DNA from: Denitrovibrio sp.
Lineage (GTDB): Bacteria; Chrysiogenota; Deferribacteres; Deferribacterales; Geovibrionaceae
NCBI GenBank assembly: GCA_002869145.1
Contig: PKTM01000015.1
Span: forward strand, 1-64,000
DNA length: 64,000 bases
Reading direction: 5' to 3'
Part shown: one piece after another, positions 38,425-47,661 of the stretch
Layout of the letters: the number at the start of each line of letters is the position of its first letter
How positions within the stretch are numbered: position 1 is the stretch's first letter
Translations under genes and position numbers: made by a program
Notes under the pieces: generated by a model
The model's input: only the letters and a program-made list of their open reading frames with translations
Told to the model about the DNA's origin: nothing
The model's database searches: none

Positions 38425-40674
38425 ATGTTTAAAAAAATACTCAAATACTTTGCAATACTATGCGTAGTTTTAACTCTCTCAGTTTCTGGGGGTGTGCTTG
38501 GATACATTTACAAGCTCAGCCTTGAGCTTCCATCCATCAAAGACCTGAAGGACTACGAATACAAAAGACCTACCATTATATATGACAGGAATGGAGATAC
38601 TATTGCAGAGCTGGGCGATGAGCGCAGATATCCGCTTAATATTGAAGAGATACCAGAGATGCTTCAAAACGCAGTTATCGCTGTGGAAGATGCTAGGTTT
38701 TATGACCACGGCGGTGTTGACCTTATGGGTATCATGCGTGCTTTCATAACAAACGTGAAGGCGGGACGTGTTGTTGAAGGGGGGAGTACACTCACCCAGC
38801 AGCTTGTTAAAATTATATATCTCACCCCTGAAAAGAAGCTGAAACGAAAGGTTAAGGAAGCTATTTTAGCTTACCGAATAGATAAAGCACTTTCGAAAAA
38901 GAAAATACTTGAGATGTACCTTAATCAGGTATATTTCGGCAGAGGGGCATACGGCGTAGAAGCCGCAGCTATAAACTATTACGCAAAAACAGTCAGCTAA
39001 CTCACAGTATCTGAGGCCGCCACTATAGCTGGTGTTCCGAAAGCGCCGGGGATATATGCACCGCACCTGAACCCTGATAAAGCTTTGAAAAGAAGAAATC
39101 ACGTACTTTTTCGTATGTTTGAAACAGGATATATAAGCGAATCTGACTATCAGAAGTTTTCTATGGAAGAGATGGTTATTATAGACCGTATCCCCCCTAA
39201 GAACATGGCTGCGGGATATTTTGTAGATTTTATCATCCGTCACCTGAAAGAGCAGGAAGGGATAGAAGATGTGGACAGTGCTGGTCTAAAAGTATTCACC
39301 ACACTTGATTTGAATATGCAGAAAAAGGCTGAAGATGCCGTTAAGTCAAACCTGCTTGAAATGACTGAAGCACTGGGTTTCAGAGGTGAACTTGCTGTTT
39401 ATAATGCTGAAACAGACACTCTCGAAGAGCTTCTTGATGTTCAGAAAAACTACCTGACAGAGCTGGGATTCGAAAAAGCTCTTGTTACAAAGGTAGAGGA
39501 GAACTTTGTGCATATTAAAACCTTAAACGGTGAAGGTATGCTGAATATAACAGATAACAGATGGGCGAGACCATACAAGGCATCATACTGGAGAAACACA
39601 GATTTCAGGCGCATACTCGACATAAACGACATTATTTATGTAACACTTCTAAGCGAAGAGGAGAAAACCTACCGTATGGCACAGGAGCCTATACTTGAAT
39701 CCGCTCTGCTTTCTGCCAGTCCTCAGACAGGCGAGATATATGCTATGGTTGGGGGGTTTGACTATCGCAAATCAATGTTCAACAGGTCATTTCAGGCGAA
39801 AAGACAGGTTGGGTCGCTCTTTAAGCCTATAGTCTACTCCGCAGCACTTGAAAACGGGATGAATATCATGTCACAGATACTTGATGCACCCGTCATAAAA
39901 GAGATGGACGAAGAGGGGGAGTTCTGGAAACCTGAGAACTACTCAGGAAAATTCTTCGGGCACACCACACTGAAAGAGGCTCTCACAAAATCCAGAAACC
40001 TTGTCACCATAAAGGTGGCTGAAAAGGTAGGTATTGATAAAATAATTGCTCAGGCACATAAATTCGGCATTAAAGAAGACCTGAACAGAGACCTCTCTGT
40101 AAGTATTGGTTCCGGCGCTGTATCTCTTATGGAGATGGTTTACGCCTTTTCAACATTCCCGAATCTGGGCGTAAGATACGAGCCTTATTACATTACAAAA
40201 ATAGAAAACTCTAAAGGTGAGGTTTTTGCAGAATATATGCCTTCAGAGCCTATCCCTGTTATCAAAGAAGGGACAGCGAACATTATGCTGGACATGATGA
40301 GAAATGTCGTTGTGAACGGAACAGGTAAAAGAGCTCTTGTTATACCAAAGCTGATAGCGGGTAAAACTGGAACCACAAACGAAAACAAAGACACATGGTT
40401 TGTTGGATATATGCCTGATCTGGTAAATGGCGTTTGGGTCGGGTTTGACGATTTTCAGTCAATTGGAAAGTATCGTGTTGGCTCAAACACAGCTCTGCCT
40501 GCCTGGGTAACTTTTACTAAAAACGTCCACGAGAATTTTGGCAAAAAGCTGTTTCCTGTATCAAAAGATGTAGCTTATTTTCGTGTGGATGAAGAGACTA
40601 AAAATATAACTAACAGTTTCTCAGGAGAGTATAGCTTCGAGCCGTTCGAAAGACCTATGACTATGACGGAGTAA
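38425..40674 (+). pseudogene. mrcA: Class A penicillin-binding protein (PBP1a-type), interrupted by an in-frame TAA at 38998-39000
   Basis: The reading frame is one 749-codon protein split by a single TAA. Upstream (191 residues): an N-terminal membrane helix and the GT51 glycosyltransferase with catalytic Glu88 in AVEDARFYDHGG and GGSTLTQQLVK. Downstream, same frame: LTVSEAATIAGVPKAPG finishes the GT51 domain, then a PBP1a-type OB insert, then the transpeptidase with Ser in GSLFKP, SRN and KTGTTNE. The family reads SELTLAEAA here, so TAA replaces a GAA glutamate codon by one base change. There is no frameshift and no decay elsewhere. It may be a sequencing error, a recent nonsense mutation or readthrough. 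A TTG at 39085 could restart the second part, but without a membrane anchor. Confidence 0.85.
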
Positions 40675-40682
40675 TATAAACT

Positions 40683-41636
40683 ATGTCTGAATGTAACCTT
40701 AATAACCTGCGGGCTGCGTATTTTGAGATCAAAAATGGAAAGATAAGCGACATGAACCCCGCTGGTGAAAAGTTCCTTCAGACAGGTCTAGATGCCGGCA
40801 TAAAGAATTTCAAAGAATACATCATAGAACACATAGACACCGGTGAAAACCTGATGCGTATTCAGCACAGACTCTTCGGTATTAAAACCATAGAAACACT
40901 GCCAGTCCTTCGTGTGCTTATTATAAATGTTGAGGAGTTCCGTCCAAACCTTGACGAGCTATTTGACATAAGCTCTTTTCAGCACGAAATGAAGAACCCG
41001 CTAACAGTCATAGACGGAACCAGCCAGCTAATCCTTGCTAAAAGCAACGACGAATACATAAAAAAATGTGCGAGCATCATCCTGAATGAAACAGACAGAC
41101 TGAAGCACATAATGCAGAACATAAGGCTGCTGTCTGATATGGTTATCGAATATTCTGAGTTCAGTCTCCCTGCTTTTCTGGAAGAGCTGAAGGATTCTCT
41201 GTCAGTGGTTTTTCCTGATATTAAGCTTCAGATGCAGGTGGAACCCTCTCTGGACAACATTGTGGCAGACAGAAAAAAACTTTTCATGGCAGTTAATAAT
41301 ATCATTAAAAACGCATGTGAAGCTCAGAAAGAAGGAGTCATTTCACTATATCTCTCAATAGACCCCACCATAAAATACATTGATAAGAATAAAGACTGGG
41401 CTCTGCCTATGCTGAAGATATCTATAATAGATACCGGGTCGGGGATAGCTCCTGAAACTCTGAATAAGCTTTTCACTCCATTTTTTTCAACAAAAAACAG
41501 AGGGACAGGGCTGGGACTGGTCATTGCCAAAGAGATCTCTGAAAAACATAAGGGGCGAATAGAAGTTCAATCCACCCCTGGAAACGGCACTACATTTATT
41601 ATATATATACCTATGATGCCTCAAGACCTTTACTGA
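40683..41636 (+). CDS. Soluble NtrB-type histidine kinase
   Basis: This 317-residue protein has a short PAS-like N-terminus ([22 protein letters not shown]), a HisKA dimerisation helix with the phosphorylated histidine in [14 protein letters not shown], and a HATPase domain. In the HATPase the N box is [14 protein letters not shown], the G1 box is [15 protein letters not shown], and the G2 box is [18 protein letters not shown]. There are no membrane segments. No response regulator gene is nearby, so its partner is unknown; the NtrB-like layout suggests an NtrC-type regulator. It starts eight bases after the PBP gene and its end overlaps the convergent chemoreceptor gene by 26 bases. Confidence 0.88.
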   Translation: MSECNLNNLRAAYFEIKNGKISDMNPAGEKFLQTGLDAGIKNFKEYIIEHIDTGENLMRIQHRLFGIKTIETLPVLRVLIINVEEFRPNLDELFDISSFQHEMKNPLTVIDGTSQLILAKSNDEYIKKCASIILNETDRLKHIMQNIRLLSDMVIEYSEFSLPAFLEELKDSLSVVFPDIKLQMQVEPSLDNIVADRKKLFMAVNNIIKNACEAQKEGVISLYLSIDPTIKYIDKNKDWALPMLKISIIDTGSGIAPETLNKLFTPFFSTKNRGTGLGLVIAKEISEKHKGRIEVQSTPGNGTTFIIYIPMMPQDLY

Positions 41637-43263
41637 GAAAGAAATCAACATACTTCATGTCTTCCACGAGTATATGGTTTTTCACCCAGTTCTCCAGAAA
41701 GCTGATAACGTTAAACCCGATGACAGCCTCTCCTGCTATTATCTTCTCTTTCAAATCAAGAGCAGTGTTTTTAAGGTTTGTATGTATCTTCACATGATCT
41801 GATTCGTTGGGATAGCCGTACTTTTTAAACAGCTTTTCCTCGTGGTCAAAATGGTACACAGTATAATTAACCAACTCATCCAGTATACCAAGGAGTGTGT
41901 CGGATCCTTTGTTCGCCTGCATAGCGTTGTATAGTTTATTGATAAGCTTAATGAGTTCCTTGTGCTCGTCGTCGAAAACCTTTAGTCCAAGCTTTAGCTT
42001 TTCAGACCATGGCATGAACTCTTTCATTTTAGCTGAACGAAAACCGGATGCCTGAGTGGAGATTGTTTTTGCGAGACCTGTAAGGTTTTCACCTGCGTTA
42101 AATGATTCCTCTACTATCTTAATAATCTCCTCTGTCTGAGAGCTTATCTCTGTGGTGCTTCTGGTAACGTCACTAAGAGCGAGAGATTCCTCCTCTTTTG
42201 AGTGGACTATACCGTTTATCTGATCGGAAACATTAAGTATGTTTTCGTTGATCATCTCTATGGCCTCAACAGAATTATCTGAAAGCCCGATACCTTTATC
42301 TACAAGCTTCACAGAGCGCTCAACAGAGACATTTACTTCGTTTATCCTTGCCTGAAGGTCTTTAATAACGTCTTCTATCTGTTTAGTGGAATCAGATGTT
42401 TTCCCTGCGAGTTTCCGCACTTCGTCAGCAACAACAGCAAATCCTCGTCCGTGATCCCCTGCCCTTGCCGCCTCAATAGCCGCATTTAATGCCAGAAGAT
42501 TAGTCTGTTCAGCGATCTCGTTGATAGCAACCACTATCTGACCTATCTCCTGAGACTGTATCTGGAACCCTGTAACTACCTCAACAATAGAGTTTATACC
42601 GCCGGATATCTCTTCCATACTTTGCCTGTTTTCGCTGATGATATCTTTACCTTTTATAACCTGTTCGTTGCAGGCAGCTATGCTCTCTGAGGATGTACGG
42701 CACATATCCAGAACATTCTGTCCGGTGACGTTCAGCTCTTCTGCGGCTGAGCTCACGCTTACAACGCTGTCATTAACCCTGCTCACCATCTCGTTCACAG
42801 AACCATAAATATCCATCAGGTTTTTAGACGCGCTGCCCATGTTAACAGAGGCAAAATAAAAGCTGGAGATAGTATCTTCTACTTTTTCCATCATATGGTT
42901 GACGAGTAAGCCAAGGCTGGATAAGGAAGCTGGTTTACCTTCAGATACTCTTGCTGAGAGGTCACCGCTGTCGAGTTCTTCCAGAACATTAGTTATATCG
43001 TCCAACCCTTTTACAAAGTTCTTGTTAATGTAATATGTTAGTATTATGGCTAAGATAAGTCCTATAATCAGGAGTAAGATAGACAAAGCCATTGTTTTCA
43101 TCATTGTCTCATTAAGATATGACACCACAAGTGTGTCTGGCATGGTTGAAGCTTTTCTTACAAACAAAAAGTTAATAGCAAAAATACCTTCAGCAATTAT
43201 CCCTTGAAAAACAAGAATAAGAATAACTTTTGACAGAAAACCTTTACTGTGTTTCTTTTTCAT
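41611..43263 (-). CDS. Methyl-accepting chemotaxis protein with C-terminal hemerythrin domain
   Basis: The protein has 550 residues. Two membrane helices (about 11-30 and 54-76) flank a very short outer loop. HAMP follows, then the cytoplasmic coiled coil with the signalling hairpin [20 protein letters not shown]-type tip ([18 protein letters not shown]). The last ~130 residues are a bacteriohemerythrin: His in FDDEH, HFDHEEK, HVKIH and [10 protein letters not shown] supply the di-iron ligands. With almost no outer sensor domain, the input is probably oxygen bound at the cytoplasmic hemerythrin, as shown for DcrH of Desulfovibrio. GGGGCGG precedes the ATG. Confidence 0.93.
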   Translation of the reverse strand: MKKKHSKGFLSKVILILVFQGIIAEGIFAINFLFVRKASTMPDTLVVSYLNETMMKTMALSILLLIIGLILAIILTYYINKNFVKGLDDITNVLEELDSGDLSARVSEGKPASLSSLGLLVNHMMEKVEDTISSFYFASVNMGSASKNLMDIYGSVNEMVSRVNDSVVSVSSAAEELNVTGQNVLDMCRTSSESIAACNEQVIKGKDIISENRQSMEEISGGINSIVEVVTGFQIQSQEIGQIVVAINEIAEQTNLLALNAAIEAARAGDHGRGFAVVADEVRKLAGKTSDSTKQIEDVIKDLQARINEVNVSVERSVKLVDKGIGLSDNSVEAIEMINENILNVSDQINGIVHSKEEESLALSDVTRSTTEISSQTEEIIKIVEESFNAGENLTGLAKTISTQASGFRSAKMKEFMPWSEKLKLGLKVFDDEHKELIKLINKLYNAMQANKGSDTLLGILDELVNYTVYHFDHEEKLFKKYGYPNESDHVKIHTNLKNTALDLKEKIIAGEAVIGFNVISFLENWVKNHILVEDMKYVDFFLSKGLEAS

Positions 43264-43306
43264 ATCCGCCCCTTACAAGTAATTAATAATTTTACTAGTT
43301 ATGATA

Positions 43307-43335
43307 ATTTTACCTTATCGTTTTTAGTAAGTAAA
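43307..43335 (-). promoter_or_regulatory. Candidate promoter of the chemoreceptor gene
   Basis: Minus strand: TTTACT (43335-43330), 17-base spacer, TAAAAT (43312-43307). The leader is about 37 bases. Confidence 0.42.
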
Positions 43336-43343
43336 CAAATGGT

Positions 43344-43374
43344 TTGCGGCAAATATCACTTTATATTATATAAT
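43344..43374 (+). promoter_or_regulatory. Candidate promoter of the cupin gene
   Basis: TTGCGG followed by TATATA after 17 bases, or by TATAAT after 19. A GAGAGG ribosome site precedes the ATG at 43406. Confidence 0.4.
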
Positions 43375-43405
43375 TACAGAAACTACTATTAGTGAGAGGT
43401 ACAGA

Positions 43406-43726
43406 ATGCCATTCTTGAATCTGAAAAATATTGAAGAAAAAGAGATTATCAAAGGCGCAAAAGTAAAATTTATACACTCAGAAGGGATGACTTTTGCAGT
43501 GTGGAGCTTTAAAAAAGGTGCAATTCTGCCAGAGCACTCACACCCACATGAGCAGATATCAAAAAGGATAAGCGGACAGTTTGAACTTACCGTAAACGGT
43601 GAGGCTATTGTCTTTGAAGATGACGACGTTGCCGTTATCCCTTCAAACACAGTGCACAGCGGGAGGGCTCTCACAGATTGCGTCATGATGGATATCTTTC
43701 ACCCGGTGAGGGATGACTATAGATAA
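43406..43726 (+). CDS. Small single-domain cupin
   Basis: This 106-residue beta-barrel has cupin motif 1 as AILPEHSHPHEQISKRISGQFEL, with metal-binding His-x-His and Glu. Motif 2 is VAVIPSNTVHSGRAL, with the last His. Such small cupins bind a metal and act as isomerases, dioxygenases or sensors; the sequence does not say which. It is monocistronic and faces away from the chemoreceptor gene with which it shares a promoter region. Confidence 0.82.
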   Translation: MPFLNLKNIEEKEIIKGAKVKFIHSEGMTFAVWSFKKGAILPEHSHPHEQISKRISGQFELTVNGEAIVFEDDDVAVIPSNTVHSGRALTDCVMMDIFHPVRDDYR

Positions 43727-43750
43727 AAAAAAGGGCGGCAAAAGCCGCCC
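43725..43750 (-). terminator. Intrinsic terminator of the acrylyl-CoA reductase-like gene
   Basis: GGGCGGC-AAAA-GCCGCCC at 43733-43750 with an eight-base A-run on its left; on the minus strand this is a stem followed by a T-run. The plus side has no T-run. Confidence 0.8.
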
Positions 43751-43756
43751 GGTGAT

Positions 43757-44743
43757 TTATATTGTCACTACAATCCTGCCGGAAGTCTCCCCTTTCAGTA
43801 TCTTTGAAAGATATTCAGGAAGTTCGTCAAATGTTATGTCTACCGCCAACTCTTCAAGGTTAGAAAGCTTCAGATCTGAGGATATTCTCTCCCATGTAGA
43901 TTTTTTAACGTCTATTGGAAGCTCCACAGAATCAATGCCTAAAAGAGACACTCCTCTGAGTATAAAAGGGAATACTGTTGTGTTCAGATCCGGAGACTGT
44001 GTCAGTCCGCAAGTTGTAACAGCGCCGCCGTAGGCTGTGGTTTTAAGCGCTGAAGCGAGAATATTTCCGCCTACTGTGTCAACAACACCAGCGTAAAGAC
44101 CTTTTAACATAGGGCGTTTACTTTCATCGGTGGCTTCTTCTCTGCCTATGATCTCTTTAGCACCAAGGCTTTTCAGAAATTCGGCCTTGTCAGCTTTACC
44201 TGTAACGCCAACAACGTGAAAACCCAGTTTTGCAAGCATCGCAACTGCCACAGAACCAACTCCGCCAGTGGAACCTGTGACAAGGATTTTACCGCTTTCA
44301 GGGGTTATCCCATGATCCAGCAGTTTTATCACTGACAAAGCAGAGGTGAAGCCTGCTGTGCCATATATCATAGTCTCACGAAGGGTCAGGCCTTCTGGCT
44401 TTTTAACAACCCATCCTGCTGGCACTCTTATATACTCTTCGTAACCTCCGCTTGTATTCATACCAAGGTCATATCCAGTTACGATAACCTCTTCTCCAAC
44501 AGAAAAAGACGCGTCAGAGCTCTCTGCCACAACACCAGCAGCATCAATACCTGGTGTGTGCGGGAAGTTTCTAGTTACACCTTTGTTTCCGATACTGGAA
44601 AGGGCATCTTTAAAATTCAGAGACGAATATTTTACATTTATAAGCACGTCCCCTTCAGGGAGTTCATCAATATTTTTTTGTTTAACAGTAGAAATATATT
44701 TCCAATCAACCTCTTCTGTTACTAAAGCTTTAAATTTTTGCAT
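43757..44743 (-). CDS. Acrylyl-CoA reductase-like (AcuI/YhdH) medium-chain dehydrogenase
   Basis: This 328-residue zinc-free MDR-family oxidoreductase has the N-terminal GroES-like domain (SSLNFKDALSSIG, HTPGIDAAGVV) and the NADPH-binding Rossmann motif VTGSTGGVGSVAVAMLAKLG. YhdH/AcuI members reduce acryloyl-CoA to propionyl-CoA, relevant to DMSP breakdown in marine bacteria, but related quinone oxidoreductases look similar. AAGGAGG precedes the ATG, with a TGGACA-17-TACAAT promoter upstream. Confidence 0.85.
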   Translation of the reverse strand: MQKFKALVTEEVDWKYISTVKQKNIDELPEGDVLINVKYSSLNFKDALSSIGNKGVTRNFPHTPGIDAAGVVAESSDASFSVGEEVIVTGYDLGMNTSGGYEEYIRVPAGWVVKKPEGLTLRETMIYGTAGFTSALSVIKLLDHGITPESGKILVTGSTGGVGSVAVAMLAKLGFHVVGVTGKADKAEFLKSLGAKEIIGREEATDESKRPMLKGLYAGVVDTVGGNILASALKTTAYGGAVTTCGLTQSPDLNTTVFPFILRGVSLLGIDSVELPIDVKKSTWERISSDLKLSNLEELAVDITFDELPEYLSKILKGETSGRIVVTI

Positions 44744-44766
44744 TTTTACCTCCTTAATCTCAATAT

Positions 44767-44795
44767 ATTGTAACTCAATAATATATCATTGTCCA
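44767..44795 (-). promoter_or_regulatory. Candidate promoter of the AcuI-like gene
   Basis: Minus strand: TGGACA (44795-44790), 17-base spacer, TACAAT (44772-44767), then a short leader with AAGGAGG. Confidence 0.42.
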
Positions 44796-44839
44796 TTAAC
44801 TAGTTATATTTAAACGCCACAATACAATTGCAACCTCTG

Positions 44840-44868
44840 TTGACAGTTTTAAAACATTACACTATTAT
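44840..44868 (+). promoter_or_regulatory. Strong promoter placed for a leaderless message
   Basis: TTGACA (perfect -35), 17-base spacer, TATTAT -10 ending only five bases before the ATG at 44874. The start site should fall on or next to the A of that ATG. There is no Shine-Dalgarno sequence. Confidence 0.6.
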
Positions 44869-44873
44869 TCTGT

Positions 44874-46145
44874 ATGAATAATAGAACAGCATTATACTAC
44901 ATTTTATCAGGTCCTGTTTATTACCAAGTAATAAAAGACAGACGCAGACTGCAGCTGCTGAAAAAAGAGGTTCTGAAAGAGGAAATTTATTTTTTTGAGA
45001 AAAGATACGTCATAAGGGAATCTTGGCATAAAAGGTATTTTAAGATTCTAATTGCTGTTTTCAGTGTAAACCTTATAGCTCGAATGATAGAAAGAAAAAT
45101 ATCACGATCTCATAGTGTTTACCAAGATAATTATTCAAAGTTTGCTTTCTCTACTATGCTGGCTTTAAGGGAATACAACAACAACAGATCTTTCTTTAAT
45201 ATTGAAACGGAAGAATTTATCATGCTTAAAGATTTGATAAAAATAATAAATGATCGCGTGAACATGTATTGCAATCATAAAAAGTGTCATTTTAACACCC
45301 TGTCTCTTATACATTCAAATACTCCTTTGGGTATTGAAATTGAATTCACAAACAAAGGCTCAAAGGCAGGAAAGTTCTTTGAGAACAAACAAAAGGATGC
45401 GTTGTTCAACTTTTCGAAATATCATTTTTATCATCTCATAAAGTTTATGTGGAGATTTGGAGCTTATGTTGATTCAGAAATGCCATTTAAGCAATTTATT
45501 AGGAAAGGCGGCTTTCTTGAATATACATTCACAAGACCAGACATAGCCTTTAAACCATCACAGCCACTTACATCAAGCCCTGCGCTAGCTGCCAGACTTA
45601 TAGAAGAATCTATAAGGTTTACACCTGTCAGGCCTCATAGCCTGCACATAACTTTTCAAATAGATGAAAATTCAAAAAAACTGCCTGTGGTTTCATATGA
45701 AGAATTGTTTTTTATGATGATTTGTACCGGACATTTTGAAAATACAGGCAAAGGTCTCATTGAAACAAGGATTTCTGAAGGAAACATGAAGGACTGGGCA
45801 GTTATAAGAGACAGACGCAATGATAAAGGGTGGGTCAAAACCGTAGAGTTTACACATATGCGTGCCTGCAGAAGTTTTGTAAAAAGAGGAGTTTATGAGC
45901 CGGCTATACTTCTTCTTCTTGCTTATAAAAACCTCTTTAACTTTGAAAACGTTGAAGGTCACTCCAGCAAACTGAGAGAGTGGGCAAAAGCTCCTAGCGT
46001 ACCGTCTGTTAACATAGATTTTATGCTGGAAAAAGTCTATAGAGGCCTGAGTTTAGAGGTTTCGCTTCCAGAACATTATAAAAAAAATACTATAAAGTTA
46101 ATAAGAAAGCTTTACGATTATAATAAAAGTATGCTAGATTCATAA
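44874..46145 (+). CDS. Amidoligase-like protein (possible GS/GCS fold), uncharacterised
   Basis: I do not recognise a named family over the full 423 residues. The N-terminal ~130 residues are basic with one hydrophobic stretch (YFKILIAVFSVNLIA). From about residue 150 the pattern LGIEIEFTNKG, GGFLEYTFTRPD, PHSLHITFQI and KTVEFTHMRACRSF follows the order seen in GS/GCS-fold amidoligases: ExE metal strand, LE strand, H-x-T/H strand, basic strand. Those enzymes join an amine to a carboxylate with ATP. The gene next door is a gamma-glutamylcyclotransferase, a known partner of such ligases. The gene is more AT-rich than its neighbours, which may mean transfer. It could also be a fold relative without activity. 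Confidence 0.55.
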   Translation: MNNRTALYYILSGPVYYQVIKDRRRLQLLKKEVLKEEIYFFEKRYVIRESWHKRYFKILIAVFSVNLIARMIERKISRSHSVYQDNYSKFAFSTMLALREYNNNRSFFNIETEEFIMLKDLIKIINDRVNMYCNHKKCHFNTLSLIHSNTPLGIEIEFTNKGSKAGKFFENKQKDALFNFSKYHFYHLIKFMWRFGAYVDSEMPFKQFIRKGGFLEYTFTRPDIAFKPSQPLTSSPALAARLIEESIRFTPVRPHSLHITFQIDENSKKLPVVSYEELFFMMICTGHFENTGKGLIETRISEGNMKDWAVIRDRRNDKGWVKTVEFTHMRACRSFVKRGVYEPAILLLLAYKNLFNFENVEGHSSKLREWAKAPSVPSVNIDFMLEKVYRGLSLEVSLPEHYKKNTIKLIRKLYDYNKSMLDS

Positions 46146-46170
46146 ATAATAATAATTATCGGAGAGACCA

Positions 46171-46677
46171 TTGGCGAAAGATTACACAGTCTTTACATAC
46201 GGCACATTGATGAAAGGCTTTTACGGCCACGACAATTTCATGCTGGATGCAGAGTTCATCGGAGAGGCCACTGTAAACGGGGATCTTCGCTTCTTCACAA
46301 TAGATTATCCTGTTTTAATCAAAAAAACAAAAGGGGGCAAACCTATAAAAGGCGAGCTCTACAAAGTTGACGAAAAAACCTTAAACAAACTGCGCAAGTA
46401 CGAAGGTATAGGGAACCCATTCACTTGTTACACTGAGCGGAATGTAACTGCCAAAACAAAAGATGGTGATGTGATTGCCCGCTCATTTGTAGTTATACCC
46501 CGCATAGAAATGGCGATGCTATTTACTTCAAGACATATATCCGAGTGTTGCTGGCGTAAGTTTAAATCAAAAAAAATGCGCCTGCCTATCCCGCAGCCTC
46601 TTATAATATCAGCCGCCGCAGGTCTGCTTGCAGCTATTGTCTGGGAAATGCACGCATACGGAATTATTCACCTTTAA
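46171..46677 (+). CDS. Gamma-glutamylcyclotransferase (AIG2-like) with C-terminal membrane helix
   Basis: The protein has 168 residues. The substrate loop FTYGTLMKGFY, the proline strand IDYPVLIKK, and GELYKVDEKTLNKLRKYEG with the acidic residue expected to act as the base are all present. GGCT-fold enzymes release 5-oxoproline from gamma-glutamyl amides. The C-terminal hydrophobic helix (IISAAAGLLAAIVW) is unusual and should anchor the enzyme to the membrane. The start is TTG with GGAGAG five bases upstream. It lies 25 bases after the amidoligase-like gene, so the two are probably one transcript and may act on the same gamma-glutamyl-type bond. Confidence 0.78.
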   Translation: MAKDYTVFTYGTLMKGFYGHDNFMLDAEFIGEATVNGDLRFFTIDYPVLIKKTKGGKPIKGELYKVDEKTLNKLRKYEGIGNPFTCYTERNVTAKTKDGDVIARSFVVIPRIEMAMLFTSRHISECCWRKFKSKKMRLPIPQPLIISAAAGLLAAIVWEMHAYGIIHL

Positions 46678-46684
46678 AAGCAGA

Positions 46685-46709
46685 AGCTTGTCACCTAAGT
46701 CTACAAGCT
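46685..46709. repeat. Hairpin AGCTTGT/ACAAGCT after the cyclotransferase gene
   Basis: A seven-base perfect stem with loop CACCTAAGTCT. It is not followed by a T-run on either strand. The loop shares ACCTAAG with the neighbouring terminator loop at 46727-46734. Confidence 0.5.
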
Positions 46710-46710
46710 G

Positions 46711-46742
46711 AAAAAAAAGGCGCACAACCTAAGATGTACGCC
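46711..46742 (-). terminator. Intrinsic terminator of the mtaB-purC run
   Basis: GGCGCACA/TGTACGCC (one mismatch) with loop ACCTAAGA, and an eight-base A-run on the left that becomes a T-run on the minus strand. Confidence 0.75.
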
Positions 46743-46753
46743 CTAAAGACTTA

Positions 46754-47632
46754 TTAATCCATTAATATATCTGTGATCTGCCTGTAAGTGGCAGCAGTAT
46801 TTTTAACAACCTCTTCCGGAAGAACAGGTCCGGGAGCTGTTTTGTCCCAATCCAAAGTTTCCAGATAGTTTCTAACGACCTGCTTATCCATACTCTGCTG
46901 AGCTTTGCCCGGCTCGTATTTTTCTTTGAACCAAAATCTTGATGAATCAGGAGTAAGTATCTCGTCTATAAGAATGATCCTGCCATCAAGCTCGCCAAAC
47001 TCAAACTTTGTGTCAGCTATTATTATCCCTTTTTCAAGTGCGATGTCTCTGGCAGTTTCATATATCTTTATAGTAAGCTCTTTCAGCTTATGAGCTTTAT
47101 CAGAGCCAATTATTTCACACATAGTCTCAAAAGATATATTCTCGTCATGGTCGCCCACCTCAGCTTTTGTGGCAGGAGTAAAAAGGGTTTCAGGCATTCT
47201 GTCAGAATCGCGAAGACCCGCGGGAAGTTTTATTCCGCAAACAGCACCTGTTGACTTGTAATCTTTCCATCCAGAGCCTGTTATATAGCCCCTTGCCACG
47301 CACTCCACTGGAAATGGCTGACATTTTTTTACAAGCATAGACCGTCCATCCAGAATATCTTTATACTTGTGGCAAACTTCAGGCATCTCATCCACATTTG
47401 CAGTTATAATATGATTTTCAATGATGTGTTTTGTTTTTTCGAACCAGAAAAGAGCTATTTCAGTAAGTATCTTCCCTTTTCCGGGTACGCCATTCGGAAG
47501 GATAACGTCAAAGGCTGAAAGCCTGTCTGTTGTGACGATAAGCATCTTGTCGTCAAAATCATAAATGTCCCTGACTTTTCCCCTGCCAAGCAGTTTCATA
47601 TCTTCGAAATCTGTCTTAATTACAGCATCCAT
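46754..47632 (-). CDS. purC: SAICAR synthetase
   Basis: This 292-residue enzyme adds aspartate to CAIR in purine synthesis using [32 protein letters not shown] is the N-terminal nucleotide strand, [18 protein letters not shown] the substrate motif, and [21 protein letters not shown] the C-terminal metal motif. It is the longer yeast-type form rather than the 240-residue E. coli type. It is last of the mtaB-CoA reductase-purC run, 29 bases after its neighbour, with AGAGG before the ATG. Confidence 0.95.
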   Translation of the reverse strand: MDAVIKTDFEDMKLLGRGKVRDIYDFDDKMLIVTTDRLSAFDVILPNGVPGKGKILTEIALFWFEKTKHIIENHIITANVDEMPEVCHKYKDILDGRSMLVKKCQPFPVECVARGYITGSGWKDYKSTGAVCGIKLPAGLRDSDRMPETLFTPATKAEVGDHDENISFETMCEIIGSDKAHKLKELTIKIYETARDIALEKGIIIADTKFEFGELDGRIILIDEILTPDSSRFWFKEKYEPGKAQQSMDKQVVRNYLETLDWDKTAPGPVLPEEVVKNTAATYRQITDILMD

Positions 47633-47661
47633 TAATACACTACCTCTTATATTTTAAATTA

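Noticed and set aside
38998-39000. Selenocysteine recoding within the PBP gene, suggested by nearby selAB
   Set aside because: The codon is TAA, not TGA, and the family has a glutamate there.
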